In this document: piece by piece, positions 19,239-29,325 of the stretch
Position numbering within the stretch: the stretch's first letter is position 1
How the letters are laid out: each line of letters begins with the position of its first letter
NCBI RefSeq assembly: GCF_006716675.1
Contig: NZ_VFPM01000003.1
Span: 930,001 to 994,000, forward strand
Direction: 5' to 3'
DNA length: 64,000 nt
Source: Humibacillus xanthopallidus
Lineage (GTDB): Bacteria; Actinomycetota; Actinomycetes; Actinomycetales; Dermatophilaceae
Position numbers and translations under genes: made by a program
The notes under the pieces: generated by a model
The model's database searches: none
The model's input: only the letters and a program-made list of their open reading frames with translations
What the model was told of the DNA's origin: nothing

Positions 19239-20285
19239 ATGGTCCCGGAGTTGTCCGTCGTCATCCCGATGTACAACGAGCAGGAGGTGCTGCCCCTGCT
19301 CGTCGAGAGGCTGCGCCCTCTTCTCGACGGGATGGGCGTCCGCTACGAGGTCGTCGCGGTCGATGACGGCAGCTCCGACCTCACCGCGGCGCTCCTGCAG
19401 CGCTACCACCGTGAGTGGCCGGCCCTGCGCGTCGTGCGGTTGCGTGCCAACGCGGGGCACCAGGCCGCCATCTCGGCGGGGCTCGTCAGCGCCCTCGGCG
19501 ACTACGTCGTGACGCTCGACGCCGACCTGCAGGACCCCCCCGAGGTCATCCCCCAGATGCTCGCGGCGGCGAAGGACGACGGCGTCGACGTCGTCTACGG
19601 CGTGCGCAACGACCGCTCCACCGACACGTGGTTCAAGCGGGCCTCGGCACAGGCGTTCTACCGCCTCATCACCGTCATGTCGCAGACCAAGGCCCACGCC
19701 GACGCGGGCGACTTCCGCCTCATGTCGCGCGCCACCGTCGATGCCATCAACAGCCTGCCCGAGCACAACCGCGTGCTGCGCTTCATCGTGCCCGCGCTCG
19801 GCTTCCCGTCCGACACCGTCGAGTACAAGCGTGACGAGCGGGCCGCCGGCACGTCGAAGTACCCCCTCATCAAGATGATCCGGCTCTCGCTCGACTCACT
19901 GACCGGCTTCTCGACTGCTCCGCTGCGCATGGCGACCTTCGCCGGCCTCGGGGGCGCCGTGATCGCCGTGCTGCTCTTCCTCTACACGTTGATCGCACGC
20001 TCGCAGGGCCACACCGTGGCCGGCTGGACCTCCACCGTCGCCATCGTGTCGGCCTTCGGGGCGGTGCAGCTCGTCTGCGTCGGCATCCTCGGCGAGTACA
20101 TCGGACGGATGTATGCCCACATGCAGGGGCGGCCCACCTACTTCATCGCCTACGACTCGCTCACCGCGGGGCACGGCGATCACGGCCCCACCGACACGCC
20201 GCTGCCGGCCAACCCCGCCGAGGGTCGCATCCGCGAACCTGCCCTCGACGCCGAGCGCACGAAGGTCAGCGCACCGGGTCGGTGA
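19239..20285 (+). CDS. GtrB/DPM1-like glycosyltransferase (GT2)
   Basis: The 348-residue product starts LSVVIPMYNEQEVLPLL and has the GT2 metal and substrate motifs VDDGSSD, VVTLDADLQDPPE and VKR-like DERAAGTSKYPLIKM. Two C-terminal helices (LGGAVIAVLLFLYTLIA and AIVSAFGAVQLVCVGILGEYIGRMY) anchor it in the membrane. This layout is typical of enzymes that transfer a sugar from a nucleotide donor to polyprenyl phosphate for cell-wall or glycoprotein modification. It converges with a methyltransferase 56 bases on. A 14-base GC palindrome at 20328-20341 lies between the two. Confidence 0.92.
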   Translation: MVPELSVVIPMYNEQEVLPLLVERLRPLLDGMGVRYEVVAVDDGSSDLTAALLQRYHREWPALRVVRLRANAGHQAAISAGLVSALGDYVVTLDADLQDPPEVIPQMLAAAKDDGVDVVYGVRNDRSTDTWFKRASAQAFYRLITVMSQTKAHADAGDFRLMSRATVDAINSLPEHNRVLRFIVPALGFPSDTVEYKRDERAAGTSKYPLIKMIRLSLDSLTGFSTAPLRMATFAGLGGAVIAVLLFLYTLIARSQGHTVAGWTSTVAIVSAFGAVQLVCVGILGEYIGRMYAHMQGRPTYFIAYDSLTAGHGDHGPTDTPLPANPAEGRIREPALDAERTKVSAPGR

Positions 20286-20341
20286 CGCGCAGGACGTGAC
20301 GCGCCGGTGGCCCGCCGTGGGCGCCCTCCGCCCGCGGGCGG

Positions 20342-21037
20342 TCAGGCGATCGGGCGCGCCCGCAGCAGCAGGCTGACGCCCGGCAGGTCCTTGACGGGCA
20401 GGTAGCGCTCGGCCGTGATGATCGTGCGCAGCCCGAAGTTGACGATCGGGTGCAGGTCGTCGAGGTCAGAGCCCGTGCTCGTCCTGCGCCGCATCGCGAC
20501 GACGGGGCGCAGCAAAACGTTCCACGACTGCACCGACTCGACCCGGAAGTGGCCGCGCTCGAGCAGGTCGACGAGCCCGGGACGGGTGTAGCGGCGCACG
20601 TGGTCGACAGCCTCGTCGTGGTCCGACCAGAGACGCGGGTCGGCCGGCACGGCAACGAGGTAGGTGCCCGTCGGTCGCAGCACCCGGTGCACCTCGGCGA
20701 CCGCGGCGTCGTCGTCGTGGAGGTGCTCGAGCAGGTCGAAGGCCACCACGAGGTCGAGGCTGTTGTCGGCGAGCGGGAGCGAGGTCGCATCGGACCGGAG
20801 CGTCGGGAGGCCCCGACCGGCCGCCACCTCGGCACCGTCGGCGCCGTACTCGAGCGCGACGGCCTGCCAGCCGTGGTCGCGCAGCACGCGGGTATTGCCT
20901 CCCCCGGCAGCGCCCACGTCGAGGGCGCGGCCCGGGGTCAGCCCTGCGATCGCCTTGGCGAGCAGGTGCCGGCGCTCCCGGTACCACCAGTGCCCATCCT
21001 CGAGCTGGGCGAGCTTACGGACCTCTGTGGCTTCCAT
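20342..21037 (-). CDS. Class I SAM-dependent methyltransferase
   Basis: The 231-residue product starts with HWWYRERRHLLAKAI, a lead-in common to methyltransferases beside GtrB-type glycosyltransferases. Motif I is ALDVGAAGGGNTRVL, and the post-motifs are LDLVVAFDLLEHLHDDDAAV and VLRPTGTYLVAVP. The pairing with the convergent glycosyltransferase suggests a lipid-linked glycan pathway, but the acceptor is unknown. Confidence 0.88.
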   Translation of the reverse strand: MEATEVRKLAQLEDGHWWYRERRHLLAKAIAGLTPGRALDVGAAGGGNTRVLRDHGWQAVALEYGADGAEVAAGRGLPTLRSDATSLPLADNSLDLVVAFDLLEHLHDDDAAVAEVHRVLRPTGTYLVAVPADPRLWSDHDEAVDHVRRYTRPGLVDLLERGHFRVESVQSWNVLLRPVVAMRRRTSTGSDLDDLHPIVNFGLRTIITAERYLPVKDLPGVSLLLRARPIA

Positions 21038-21112
21038 CGCGCCTCATTATGCACGGCCTGTGGTGAGGCTGTGGCGGCCCCACGTCACGGACGGATCTCG
21101 GTCTGAGCTGCC

Positions 21113-22396
21113 TCAGCGGATGTGGCCGTCGCCCTCGACGATCCACTTGGTCGTCGTCAGCTCGGGCAGGGCCATCGGTCCGCGGGCGTGCAGCTTCTGG
21201 GTCGAGATGCCGATCTCGGCGCCGAAGCCGAACTCGCCACCGTCGGTGAAGCGGGTGCTCGCGTTGACCATGACGGCGGCCGCGTCGACCTCGGCGGTGA
21301 AGCGCCGCGCCGCGCCGCGATCCTCGGTGACGATGGCCTCCGTGTGCCCCGTGCCGAACCGGCGGATCCGCTCCACCGCCTCGTCGAGGTCGTCGACCAC
21401 CGCGACGCTCATCTCCAGGCCGTGCCACTCCGTGCCGAAGTCCTGCTCGCTGGCGAGGTCGTATGCCGCCCCGGCCGCGTCGGCATAGACGGCCACCTCG
21501 GGCGCCACGTGCAGTCGCACGCCCGCACCGGCGAGGTCGGTCAGTGCCTTGGGGAGGAAGTCGGCCGCGACGTCCTGGTGGACGAGCAGCGACTCGGCGG
21601 CGTTGCACACGCTCGGCCGGTGCGTCTTGGCGTTGAGCGTGATCGCCTGCGCCTTGTCGAGGTCTGCGGCACGGTCGACGTAGACGTGGCACACCCCTAC
21701 CCCGGTCTCGATGACAGGCACCGTGGACTCGGTGACGACGGTCTGGATGAGGTCGGCGCCGCCGCGCGGGATGACGAGGTCGACATGGCCGCGCGCTGTC
21801 ATGAGGGCACGGGCGGCATCGCGTCCGCCCTCCTCGAGCAGCGTGATGGCCTCGACCGGAAGTCCTTGCGCCGCAAGCGAGTCGCGCATGGCCTCGACCA
21901 GCGCATGGTTGCTGCTGGCGGCCGCTGAGCCGCCGCGCAGGATGACGGCGTTGCCCGACTTCAGGCAGAGCCCGGCGGCGTCGACCGTGACGTTCGGGCG
22001 AGCCTCGTAGATCATGCCGATGACGCCCATCGGCACGCGCACCTGCCGGATCTGCAGGCCGTTGGCGAGGGTGGAACCCCGCACGATCTCGCCGACGGGG
22101 TCGGGCAGGGCGGCGACGTCGCGCAGCGCCTGGGCCACGGCCGCGACACGCGCCTCGTCGAGGCGCAGGCGGTCCTGGAGGCTCTCGCTCATGCCCCGCG
22201 CCCGGCCACGCTCGAGATCCTCGGCGTTGGCGGCGATGACGGCCGGTGTCGCCGCCTCGACGGCATCGGCGAGGTGCAGCAGGGCGGCATCCTTCTCGGC
22301 GCGGGACATCAGGGCGAGCCGCCGCGAGGCCACGCGCGCCAGGTCGGCGAGCGCGTTGACCTGCTCGGCGACGGCGGGGTCGATCGTCGTGGACAT
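21113..22396 (-). CDS. proA: Gamma-glutamyl phosphate reductase
   Basis: The 427-residue enzyme of proline synthesis reduces glutamyl-5-phosphate with NADPH. Visible signatures are [35 protein letters not shown], the catalytic Cys in [15 protein letters not shown], and [20 protein letters not shown] near the end. The start [12 protein letters not shown] is at ATG 22396. Unusually it is divergent from proB, with 118 bases between the starts, instead of lying downstream of it in one operon. Confidence 0.97.
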   Translation of the reverse strand: MSTTIDPAVAEQVNALADLARVASRRLALMSRAEKDAALLHLADAVEAATPAVIAANAEDLERGRARGMSESLQDRLRLDEARVAAVAQALRDVAALPDPVGEIVRGSTLANGLQIRQVRVPMGVIGMIYEARPNVTVDAAGLCLKSGNAVILRGGSAAASSNHALVEAMRDSLAAQGLPVEAITLLEEGGRDAARALMTARGHVDLVIPRGGADLIQTVVTESTVPVIETGVGVCHVYVDRAADLDKAQAITLNAKTHRPSVCNAAESLLVHQDVAADFLPKALTDLAGAGVRLHVAPEVAVYADAAGAAYDLASEQDFGTEWHGLEMSVAVVDDLDEAVERIRRFGTGHTEAIVTEDRGAARRFTAEVDAAAVMVNASTRFTDGGEFGFGAEIGISTQKLHARGPMALPELTTTKWIVEGDGHIR

Positions 22397-22514
22397 GTGC
22401 CCAGCGTAGGTCGTGGTGCCGACGGACGACCCGCCGTTTCCGGGGGCTGGACGACGAACCCCGTGCTCTGGACGCGGCCGCGTCCGGCCGCGGCCCGTCA
22501 CTAGAGTTCGGGGT

Positions 22515-23627
22515 GTGTCCCCCCGTTCCGCGATCAGCACCGCCCGCCGGCTCGTCGTCAAGGTCGGCTCCAGCTCGCTGACCGGCGCTGACGGCGGCAT
22601 CGACAGCGGCCGGCTCATCGCGCTCGTCAACGCCCTGGCCCACCGTCACGCGCAGGGCACGCAGATCGTGCTCGTCAGCTCGGGCGCGATCGCCGCAGGC
22701 ATCCACCCGCTCGGGCTCGCCGCGCGTCCGCGAGACCTCGCCACCCAGCAGGCGGCCGCCTCGGTCGGGCAGGGTGCACTGCTCGCCGCCTACACCCACG
22801 CCTTCGGGGCCCACGCCGTCACCGTCGGGCAGGTGCTGCTCACGGCCGACGACGTGACGCGTCGCTCCCACTACGCCAACGCCCGCCGCACGCTCGAGCG
22901 GCTGCTCGACCTCTCGGTCCTGCCGATCGTCAACGAGAACGACACCGTGGCGACGAGCGAGATCCGCTTCGGCGACAACGACCGCCTCGCGGCCCTCGTC
23001 GCCCACCTGATCGATGCCGACGCGCTCGTGCTGCTCTCCGACGTCGACGCCCTCTACGACGGGCCGCCGAGCCGGGTCGGCACGACGCGCATACCCGTGG
23101 TCTCGGGCCCGGACGACCTCGTCGGCGTCGAGATCGGCGGCAGCGGGTCGAAGGTCGGCACGGGCGGGATGACGACGAAGATCGAGGCAGCCCGCATCGC
23201 GACCGCGGCCGGCGTCGTCACCACGGTGACCGCCGCCGACCGTGTGACCGACGTGCTCGCCGGCGGCGACGTCGGCACCGTCTTCCTTCCCGTCGGGGTG
23301 CGGGGTCGCTCTCGCCGGCTCTGGCTGGAGCACGCGACGACCGCCCGCGGACGCCTCCTCGTCGACGACGGCGCGGTGGCGGCGCTCGTGCACCGCAAGA
23401 AGTCGCTCCTGCCCGCGGGCATCGTCGGGGTCGAGGGCACCTTCCACGACGGTGACCCCGTCGACGTGTGCGGCCCCGACGGCGCTGCCGTCGCCCGCGG
23501 CCTCGTCAACTACTCCTCGTCCGAGCTGCCCGGGCTGCTCGGACGCTCGACGAAGGAGCTGGCCCGGGAGCTGGGTCCGGAGTACGAGCGCGAGGTCATC
23601 CACCGCGACGACCTCGTCATCCTCTGA
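22515..23627 (+). CDS. proB: Glutamate 5-kinase
   Basis: From GTG 22515 the product has 370 residues: an amino-acid kinase domain ([62 protein letters not shown]) followed by a C-terminal PUA domain ([26 protein letters not shown]). It phosphorylates glutamate for proline synthesis and is normally feedback-inhibited by proline. In most actinobacteria it follows obgE; here it is about 8 kb away and on the opposite strand, so the locus has been rearranged. Confidence 0.97.
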   Translation: MSPRSAISTARRLVVKVGSSSLTGADGGIDSGRLIALVNALAHRHAQGTQIVLVSSGAIAAGIHPLGLAARPRDLATQQAAASVGQGALLAAYTHAFGAHAVTVGQVLLTADDVTRRSHYANARRTLERLLDLSVLPIVNENDTVATSEIRFGDNDRLAALVAHLIDADALVLLSDVDALYDGPPSRVGTTRIPVVSGPDDLVGVEIGGSGSKVGTGGMTTKIEAARIATAAGVVTTVTAADRVTDVLAGGDVGTVFLPVGVRGRSRRLWLEHATTARGRLLVDDGAVAALVHRKKSLLPAGIVGVEGTFHDGDPVDVCGPDGAAVARGLVNYSSSELPGLLGRSTKELARELGPEYEREVIHRDDLVIL

Positions 23628-23642
23628 CGGTCGGCGACCGTC

Positions 23643-23667
23643 GCCCGACCGATCAGGTCGGTCGGGC
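23643..23667. terminator. Convergent terminator, proB / second CHAT gene
   Basis: 10-bp arms at 23643-23652 and 23658-23667 with a 5-base loop that contains the stop codon of the CHAT gene. A smaller GACGGTCG/CGACCGTC hairpin precedes it just after proB. It serves both convergent genes. Confidence 0.75.
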
Positions 23668-25350
23668 CTGCACCGTGACGGTCAGCTCGCCGGAGTTGCC
23701 CTCGAGGTTGGTGTCGTTGATGCCGAGGTCCAGCTGCCCCTCGCGCGGGCAGTCGTAGCTCGTGCCGCTGCCGACGAAGAACGGGCCGGTCTCGTCGAGG
23801 CTGCCGATGAGTCCCGCGGTGTTCGCATCAGGAAGCCCCTCGACGTTCCACCGGTGGTAGCGCGCCTCGGTCAGCCCGTCCGGTCCCACGGTGGAGCCGG
23901 CCGAGGCGTCGTGCTGGATCGTGCCCGTGGCAGAGATGTCGAGGGTCGTGCCGGGAGCGCACGTGACGCCGCTGTCGAGCCAGCGGGTGTTGCCGGGCAC
24001 CGCGATCTCGACCGGGCTCGGCACCACGTCGGACGGCCCCTGGCTCCCCTGGCTCTCCGCACTGCTCCCGCCGGGATCGGAGGTGCTCGTCGTGGCTCCG
24101 AGCGCGGTGGCCCCCTCACCCTGCGCCGACCGGTAGACGACCGCTCCGACCCCGCCGAGCAGGAGGACGAGGACGGCGGCCGCCGCGACGAGACGCCAGC
24201 GCTGGCCGATGTGCGGCTCCGGCTCCCGCACGGGGCCCGATGATGGCTCGGCGACCTCGAAGAGACGGGTGTCCGGCCCTCGCACGTAGAGCAGCGGCGT
24301 GACCCACTCGAGGGTGCCCCGGCCGAGCCCGAGGATGCCGATGCGGCCGCTGCGCATGGCCTCGTCGACGGTGCGCCCGTTGGCGAGAGCCGTGTAGAAG
24401 CCGCGGGCGAAGGCCAGCGCCGCACGGTCGCTGATGGTGAACTGCATCGCGGCCACGGACTGGATCCCGCTGCGAGCCAATGCTGCTGCCGTTCCGGAGA
24501 ACGGGTCGTCGGAGCTGGAGGCCCCCGACTCGCAGGAGTTGAGCACGACGAGACGAGGGGTGGGTGAGGCTTCGTGCAGCAGGTCTGCGAGGCTGCTCGC
24601 CGTCACGAAGTCAGCGCGTTCGTCGGCGCCGACGAGGGCGATGACCCCTTCGTCCGCCGCATCGTCGAAGGTGCCGTGACCGATGAAGTGCAGGACGTGC
24701 CACGGGCGCTGCAGCAGCCGGTCGTGCAGCTCCGACCACGTGGCGTGCTCGACCCACTCGAGCCGGACGCGCCCCGAGCGCACGTGGTGTTCGAGCGCCT
24801 CCTCCAGGTGCTCCCGCTCGGCCGCGACGTCGAGAGGCGCCAGCCCCCGCGGTGATGACACGACCGCCAGCACCTGCAGGGGTGGGTCGATGGCCAGCGC
24901 GTCCGGAGCGTGCTCTCCTGCCACGTGACGGACCAGCGTCTCCTGGCGGCACAGGTAGGCCTGGGTGTCGCGGTCGTAGAGCATCTCCCACGGCAGCGCG
25001 GCGAGACCCGGCGCGCCAAGGCGCAGCCGCACCTGCAGCCCCTGCCCGCGATCGGCGGCGACGGCCCGGCTCGATCGGTAGATCGCGGCCACCTCGCCGA
25101 CGAAGATGGCATCGAAGAGAGCCGCCCCCGTCGACTGCACCGACACCTCGGCTGCGGGCAGGATCCGTCGCGCCGACACCGACGACGCGAGAACGACCGA
25201 CTCCAGCTGAGGTCGGGTGGCAAGCAGCGCGTCGACGTCGAGGGTGAAGTGTTCGGTGGGCTCGCCGCCCGCCACCGAGCGCACGACGTGCACGGTGAAC
25301 TCTCCCGCCCCTCCCCCGGGATCGATCTCGAGCTCCAGCACCGTGTCCAT
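23653..25350 (-). CDS. Transmembrane CHAT protease with LecA/PA-IL-like outer domain
   Basis: ATG 25350 follows a GGGGAGG ribosome-binding site and gives 565 residues. A beta-rich N module (1-40) is like that of the first CHAT gene. The CHAT protease domain (about 105-365) has His225 in HFIGHG and Cys273 in NSCESG. One transmembrane helix spans about 385-407. The outer domain, 447-562, reads VPGNTRWLDSGVTCAPGTTL, LIGSLDETGPFFVGSG and LDLGINDTNLEGNSGELTV, the pattern of the LecA/PA-IL galactose-lectin fold, with Cys464 and Cys534 able to form a disulfide. The protease should face the cytoplasm and the lectin-like domain the outside. No caspase partner is adjacent. It sits between proB and an acetate-type symporter. 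Confidence 0.85.
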   Translation of the reverse strand: MDTVLELEIDPGGGAGEFTVHVVRSVAGGEPTEHFTLDVDALLATRPQLESVVLASSVSARRILPAAEVSVQSTGAALFDAIFVGEVAAIYRSSRAVAADRGQGLQVRLRLGAPGLAALPWEMLYDRDTQAYLCRQETLVRHVAGEHAPDALAIDPPLQVLAVVSSPRGLAPLDVAAEREHLEEALEHHVRSGRVRLEWVEHATWSELHDRLLQRPWHVLHFIGHGTFDDAADEGVIALVGADERADFVTASSLADLLHEASPTPRLVVLNSCESGASSSDDPFSGTAAALARSGIQSVAAMQFTISDRAALAFARGFYTALANGRTVDEAMRSGRIGILGLGRGTLEWVTPLLYVRGPDTRLFEVAEPSSGPVREPEPHIGQRWRLVAAAAVLVLLLGGVGAVVYRSAQGEGATALGATTSTSDPGGSSAESQGSQGPSDVVPSPVEIAVPGNTRWLDSGVTCAPGTTLDISATGTIQHDASAGSTVGPDGLTEARYHRWNVEGLPDANTAGLIGSLDETGPFFVGSGTSYDCPREGQLDLGINDTNLEGNSGELTVTVQARPT

Positions 25351-25433
25351 ATCGAGCCTCCCCGCTCCATGGAGCCACCTCCGTCCAGCGTCCGCCCCTC
25401 CGCCGTGCGGCGCAAGGGATTAGGTCGCCACGG

Positions 25434-25469
25434 CCGAACGGCCACGCCCTGCTGGGCGTGGCCGTTCGG
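25434..25469 (-). terminator. Terminator after the first symporter operon
   Basis: Perfect 16-bp arms (25434-25449 and 25454-25469) with a TGCT loop, 53 bases past the stop of the symporter gene and upstream of the second CHAT gene. Confidence 0.85.
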
Positions 25470-25521
25470 GTGGTGAGGGCCCGCGAGCGGGCACACCTCG
25501 ATCTGGTCGTGCGGGGGTCGG

Positions 25522-27168
25522 TCAGTGCGTCGAGGCCGTCTCGGCGCCGTGGCCGGTGAGCGAGCGGACCTCCATCTCGGCGTACTTCGCCGCGTTGTAC
25601 TCCTTGCTCGTCACCGTCCCGATGTAGCCGAGGATGAAGCCCAGCGGGATCGAGATGATGCCCGGGTTGTCGAGCGGGAACCAGTGGAAGTCGACGCCCT
25701 GGAGCATCGAGGGGCTCTTGCCCGTCACGGGGTCGACCGGCTTGCCCGACACGACGGGGCTGAAGATGATCAGCGTGATGGCGCTGACCAGTCCGCCGTA
25801 GATGCTCCACAGCGCGCCGCGGGTGTTGAACCGCTTCCAGAAGAGTGAGTAGAGGATCGTCGGCAGGTTCGCGCTCGCTGCGACGGCGAAGGCGAGGGCC
25901 ACGAGGAAGGCGATGTTCTGCCCGAGGGCGAAGATGCCTCCGATGATGGCGACGGCGCCCAGGACGAGCGCGGCGATGCGCGCCACCTTGACCTCCTCCT
26001 CCGGGGTGGCGGTGCCCTTCTTGACGACGGTGTTGTAGATGTCGTGCGAGAGCGACGCGCTCGCCGTGATCGTCAGACCGGCGACGACCGCGAGGATCGT
26101 CGCGAACGCCACGGCCGAGATGATCCCGAGGAGGATCTCACCGCCGAGCTCGAAGGCGAGCAGCGGGGCCGCGGAGTTGACGCCGCCGGGGGCCTGCTTG
26201 ATCGCACTCGCGCCGACGAGGTCGGCCGCACCGAAGCCGAGGACGAGGGTGAAGAGGTAGAAGATGCCGATGAGCCAGATCGCCCAGACCACCGAGCGGC
26301 GGGCTTCGCGGGAGGTCGGCACGGTGTAGAAGCGCATGAGCACGTGGGGCAGGCCGGCCGTGCCGAGGACGAGCGCCATCGAGAGCGAGATGAAGTCGAT
26401 GGGGTTCTTGTACTGCAGGCCAGGCTGGAGCAGGTCCTTGCCGCCCGCGTCCTGAGAGGCCTGGGTGGCCTCGCCGAGGAGGTTCGAGAGGCTGAAACCG
26501 AACATGCTGAGGACCCAGAGCGTCATGATGCCGGCGCCGATGATGAGCAGCACGGCCTTGATGATCTGCACCCACGTCGTGCCCTTCATGCCGCCGTAGA
26601 TGACGTAGACGAGCATGATGAGGCCGACGACGACGATGACGAGCCGCTGCCCCAACTGGCCCTCGATGCCGAGCAGGAGCGCGACGAGGCCGCCGGCGCC
26701 GGCCATCTGGGCGAGCAGGTAGAAGAACGACACGGCGAGCGTCGAGATCGCGGCTGCGATGCGCACCGGCCGCTGACGCAGCCGGAAGCTGAGCACGTCG
26801 GCCATCGTGTACTTGCCGACGTTGCGGAGCAGCTCCGCGACGAGGAGCAGGGCCACCAGCCAGGCGACGAGGAAGCCGATGGAGTAGAGGAACCCGTCGT
26901 AGCCGTTGATGGCGATGGCGCCGGCGATCCCGAGGAACGAGGCGGCCGAGAGGTAGTCGCCGGCGATGGCGATGCCGTTCTGGCGACCCGTGAAGGCGCG
27001 ACCGCCGGCGTAGTACTCGGCGGCACTGCGGTTGTTGCGCGATACGCGGATGACGATCGCCAGGGTGACGACGACGAAGAGGGCGAAGATCGTGATGTTG
27101 ATGGCCGGGTTGCCGACCGTCGTGGCCGTGGGCGCGAGCGCGGGGGCCGAGGCGAGGAGCGAGCTCAC
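25522..27168 (-). CDS. ActP/MctC-type sodium:solute symporter
   Basis: From GTG 27168 (overlapping the DUF485 stop, GTGA) the product has 548 residues with about 13 transmembrane helices. SSS-family motifs are clear: AIAGDYLSAASFLGIAGAIA, GKYTMADVLSFRLRQRPVR, GTAGLPHVLMRFYTVP and AFAVAASANLPTILYSLFWKRF. With the coupled DUF485 subunit it matches acetate/pyruvate/propionate symporters such as ActP and MctC. It likely imports short monocarboxylates with sodium or protons. The exact substrate cannot be told. A 16-bp hairpin terminates the operon. Confidence 0.92.
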   Translation of the reverse strand: MSSLLASAPALAPTATTVGNPAINITIFALFVVVTLAIVIRVSRNNRSAAEYYAGGRAFTGRQNGIAIAGDYLSAASFLGIAGAIAINGYDGFLYSIGFLVAWLVALLLVAELLRNVGKYTMADVLSFRLRQRPVRIAAAISTLAVSFFYLLAQMAGAGGLVALLLGIEGQLGQRLVIVVVGLIMLVYVIYGGMKGTTWVQIIKAVLLIIGAGIMTLWVLSMFGFSLSNLLGEATQASQDAGGKDLLQPGLQYKNPIDFISLSMALVLGTAGLPHVLMRFYTVPTSREARRSVVWAIWLIGIFYLFTLVLGFGAADLVGASAIKQAPGGVNSAAPLLAFELGGEILLGIISAVAFATILAVVAGLTITASASLSHDIYNTVVKKGTATPEEEVKVARIAALVLGAVAIIGGIFALGQNIAFLVALAFAVAASANLPTILYSLFWKRFNTRGALWSIYGGLVSAITLIIFSPVVSGKPVDPVTGKSPSMLQGVDFHWFPLDNPGIISIPLGFILGYIGTVTSKEYNAAKYAEMEVRSLTGHGAETASTH

Positions 27169-27500
27169 TGGTGCCCTCCCATCTTCTGAGCGAGGGCCTC
27201 GGCCGCGGGGTCGAAGACCCGGTCGGCCCAGCGGGCGTAGTACATCGTGATGGCGAACGTCGTCACGAACTGCAGGAGCCCGAGGGTGAGGCCCCACGTG
27301 ATGTTGCCGAAGAGGCGGGTGCCCATGAAGTCCTTGGCGAAGACGGAGAGCAGGACGAAGAGGAAGTACCACGCGAGGAACAGCGCGGTCAGCGGGAAGA
27401 CGAACTTGCGGAACTTGGTGCGCAGTTCGTTGAACTCGGCAGAGTTCTGCATGGCGACGTTGGGGTCGTCATCCACGCGTTCGGGAGCTTCATTGCTCAC
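27165..27500 (-). CDS. DUF485 membrane subunit
   Basis: The 111-residue product has two transmembrane helices (FPLTALFLAWYFLFVLLSVFA and LTLGLLQFVTTFAITMYYARWA) flanked by NSAEFNELRTKFRKFVF, the DUF485 signature. These proteins are encoded just upstream of ActP/MctC-type symporters and are thought to be partner subunits. The stop overlaps the GTG of the symporter, giving translational coupling. The 226 bases upstream (27501-27726) hold its promoter region; I recognise no specific element there. Confidence 0.9.
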   Translation of the reverse strand: MSNEAPERVDDDPNVAMQNSAEFNELRTKFRKFVFPLTALFLAWYFLFVLLSVFAKDFMGTRLFGNITWGLTLGLLQFVTTFAITMYYARWADRVFDPAAEALAQKMGGHQ

Positions 27501-27726
27501 GGGGCCACCTCCGAGGCGGTTGGGTCGTGCGGGGCCTGATCTGTCGGCGTCTCACGCCAGCCGTGCCGCTCGCCCACCCCCTGTGGTGAGGCGTCCGACG
27601 TCACTGTCGCTCGCGCCCGCCGGCCATGCGACCGGCGGTGCACACGCTAGAAGGGGCGGGTGCGCCTGCGCAGCGGCTGCGCGTGACCGATCGGTGAGAG
27701 GGGGCGGCCGGTCGCCGTGCGCCGTC

Positions 27727-29325
27727 TCAGCCGCGACGAACGGTCACGTTGTCACGACGAGCGGTCGTGCCCTCTCCCGACCGCGAGGTGGTGCGGGACG
27801 GGTCGGGGTGGAAGCTCCCGCGGTCGAGGTCGAGGTTCTCCGGGGCGTGCAGCCGTACCATCGTGAGGTTGACGTGCGTGGGAACCGTGGCGCGGGTGAG
27901 GACGGAGACGACGACCATCGTCGCGAACGCCATCGGCACCGTCACCGCGGCCGGCTGGCGGATGACGACGCCGAACCAGCCCTCCCAGTCCGCCCCGAAC
28001 GTCGTCGCCACGACGGCCGTCATCGACAGGCCTCCCCCGACGACGAGCCCCGCGATGACGCCCCGCGCCGTGAGCCCGCGCCACCAGATGCCGAGCAGCA
28101 GCATCGGGCAGAAGGTCGACGCGGCGACGGCGAAGGCGAGCTCGACGGCCCGCGCGACCGGCACGCCCGCCGAGACGAAGGTGAGCCCGAGGGCGAGGCC
28201 CACCGCCAGCACCGTCGCGAGCCGGAACGCCCGTATGCCGCCCCGCAGGCCCGGACCGGTGCCCCGGCGCAGCAGGTCCTGGCTGAGGACCCCGGCGACC
28301 GAGACGACGAGACCCGTCGAGGTCGACAGGAACGCGGCGAAGGCCCCCGCGGCGACGAGGGCCGTGAGGCCCTGCCCGAGCGCGCCGTCGAAGATCCGGC
28401 TCGGCAGCTCGAGCACGACGGTGTCGGCGCGGCCCTCGGCGACGAGGTCGAACGCGAACATCCGGCCGAGCACGCCGTAGAGCACTGGCAGCACGTAGAA
28501 GAAAGCGAGCAGGACGAGCACGACGAGCGTCGTGCGACGAGCCGCCCTGCCGTCACGGTTGGTGTAGAAGCGCACGACGACGTGCGGCAGGCCCATCGTG
28601 CCGAAGAAGGTCGCGAGCACCAGCGAGTAGGTGAGATAGAGGGCGTGGTCGCCCTGCAGCGGCTCGACCCAGTCGGCGACGTCGACGGCGCCCGAGCCGG
28701 ACGGCATACGGCTGCTCGCCCACAGGCCGGCGAAGAAGAAGAGCGGGGTGAGGAGCGCGACGAGCTTCAGCCAGTAGTGGAAGGCCTGGATGAACGTCAC
28801 GCTCCGCATACCCCCGGGGAGGACGTTGAGGCAGACGACGACGGCCACGGCGAGCTGACCGACCCAGAGCGGGGCACCGGTGAGCGTGCGCAGGGTGAGG
28901 CCGGCTCCCTGGAACTGCGGGATGAGGTAGAGCAGGCCGATCGCGACGACGAGCAGGCTCGAGACGCGTCGCACGTGGATCGACTCGAGCCGCAGCTGGG
29001 CGAAGTCCGGCAGCGTGTAGGCCCCCGACCGGCGCAGCGGGGCGGCCACGAAGACGAGCAGCACGAGGTAGCCGGCCGTCCAGCCGACGGGGAGCCACAG
29101 CATGTCGACCCCGCGGGCGAGGATCAGCCCCGCCGCCCCGAGGAACGAGGCGGCAGAGAGGTATTCGCCACTGATGGCCGACGCGTTGAGGATCGGCCCG
29201 ACCCCGCGCGAGGCGACGTAGAAGTCGCTCATCGTCCGCGACACCCTCAGGCCGAAAGCGCCCACCGCGAGCGTCGCGACCGAGACGAGCACGACCGCGA
29301 CGATGCTGGCCGCGGCGGTGCTCAC
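27727..29325 (-). CDS. Second sodium:solute symporter (SSS family)
   Basis: From GTG 29325 the product has 532 residues. It shares the SSS motifs of the first symporter (AISGEYLSAASFLGAAGLI, GAYTLPDFAQLRLES, GTMGLPHVVVRFYTN, AFAVAASTFCPMLLLGIWW) but is clearly diverged, with a longer hydrophilic C terminus. It overlaps the small two-helix gene upstream (GTGA) and stands last in a four-gene operon with a LytS-type kinase and LytTR regulator. This suggests substrate-induced control of a monocarboxylate carrier, similar in logic to pyruvate-sensing LytS/LytTR systems of other bacteria. Substrate inferred only. Confidence 0.9.
   Translation of the reverse strand: MSTAAASIVAVVLVSVATLAVGAFGLRVSRTMSDFYVASRGVGPILNASAISGEYLSAASFLGAAGLILARGVDMLWLPVGWTAGYLVLLVFVAAPLRRSGAYTLPDFAQLRLESIHVRRVSSLLVVAIGLLYLIPQFQGAGLTLRTLTGAPLWVGQLAVAVVVCLNVLPGGMRSVTFIQAFHYWLKLVALLTPLFFFAGLWASSRMPSGSGAVDVADWVEPLQGDHALYLTYSLVLATFFGTMGLPHVVVRFYTNRDGRAARRTTLVVLVLLAFFYVLPVLYGVLGRMFAFDLVAEGRADTVVLELPSRIFDGALGQGLTALVAAGAFAAFLSTSTGLVVSVAGVLSQDLLRRGTGPGLRGGIRAFRLATVLAVGLALGLTFVSAGVPVARAVELAFAVAASTFCPMLLLGIWWRGLTARGVIAGLVVGGGLSMTAVVATTFGADWEGWFGVVIRQPAAVTVPMAFATMVVVSVLTRATVPTHVNLTMVRLHAPENLDLDRGSFHPDPSRTTSRSGEGTTARRDNVTVRRG

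Noticed and set aside
21113-25810. Long alternative frames through proA and the second CHAT gene
   Set aside because: They are low-complexity Arg/Ala/Gly-rich translations in non-coding frames, while proA and the CHAT gene have complete family motifs.
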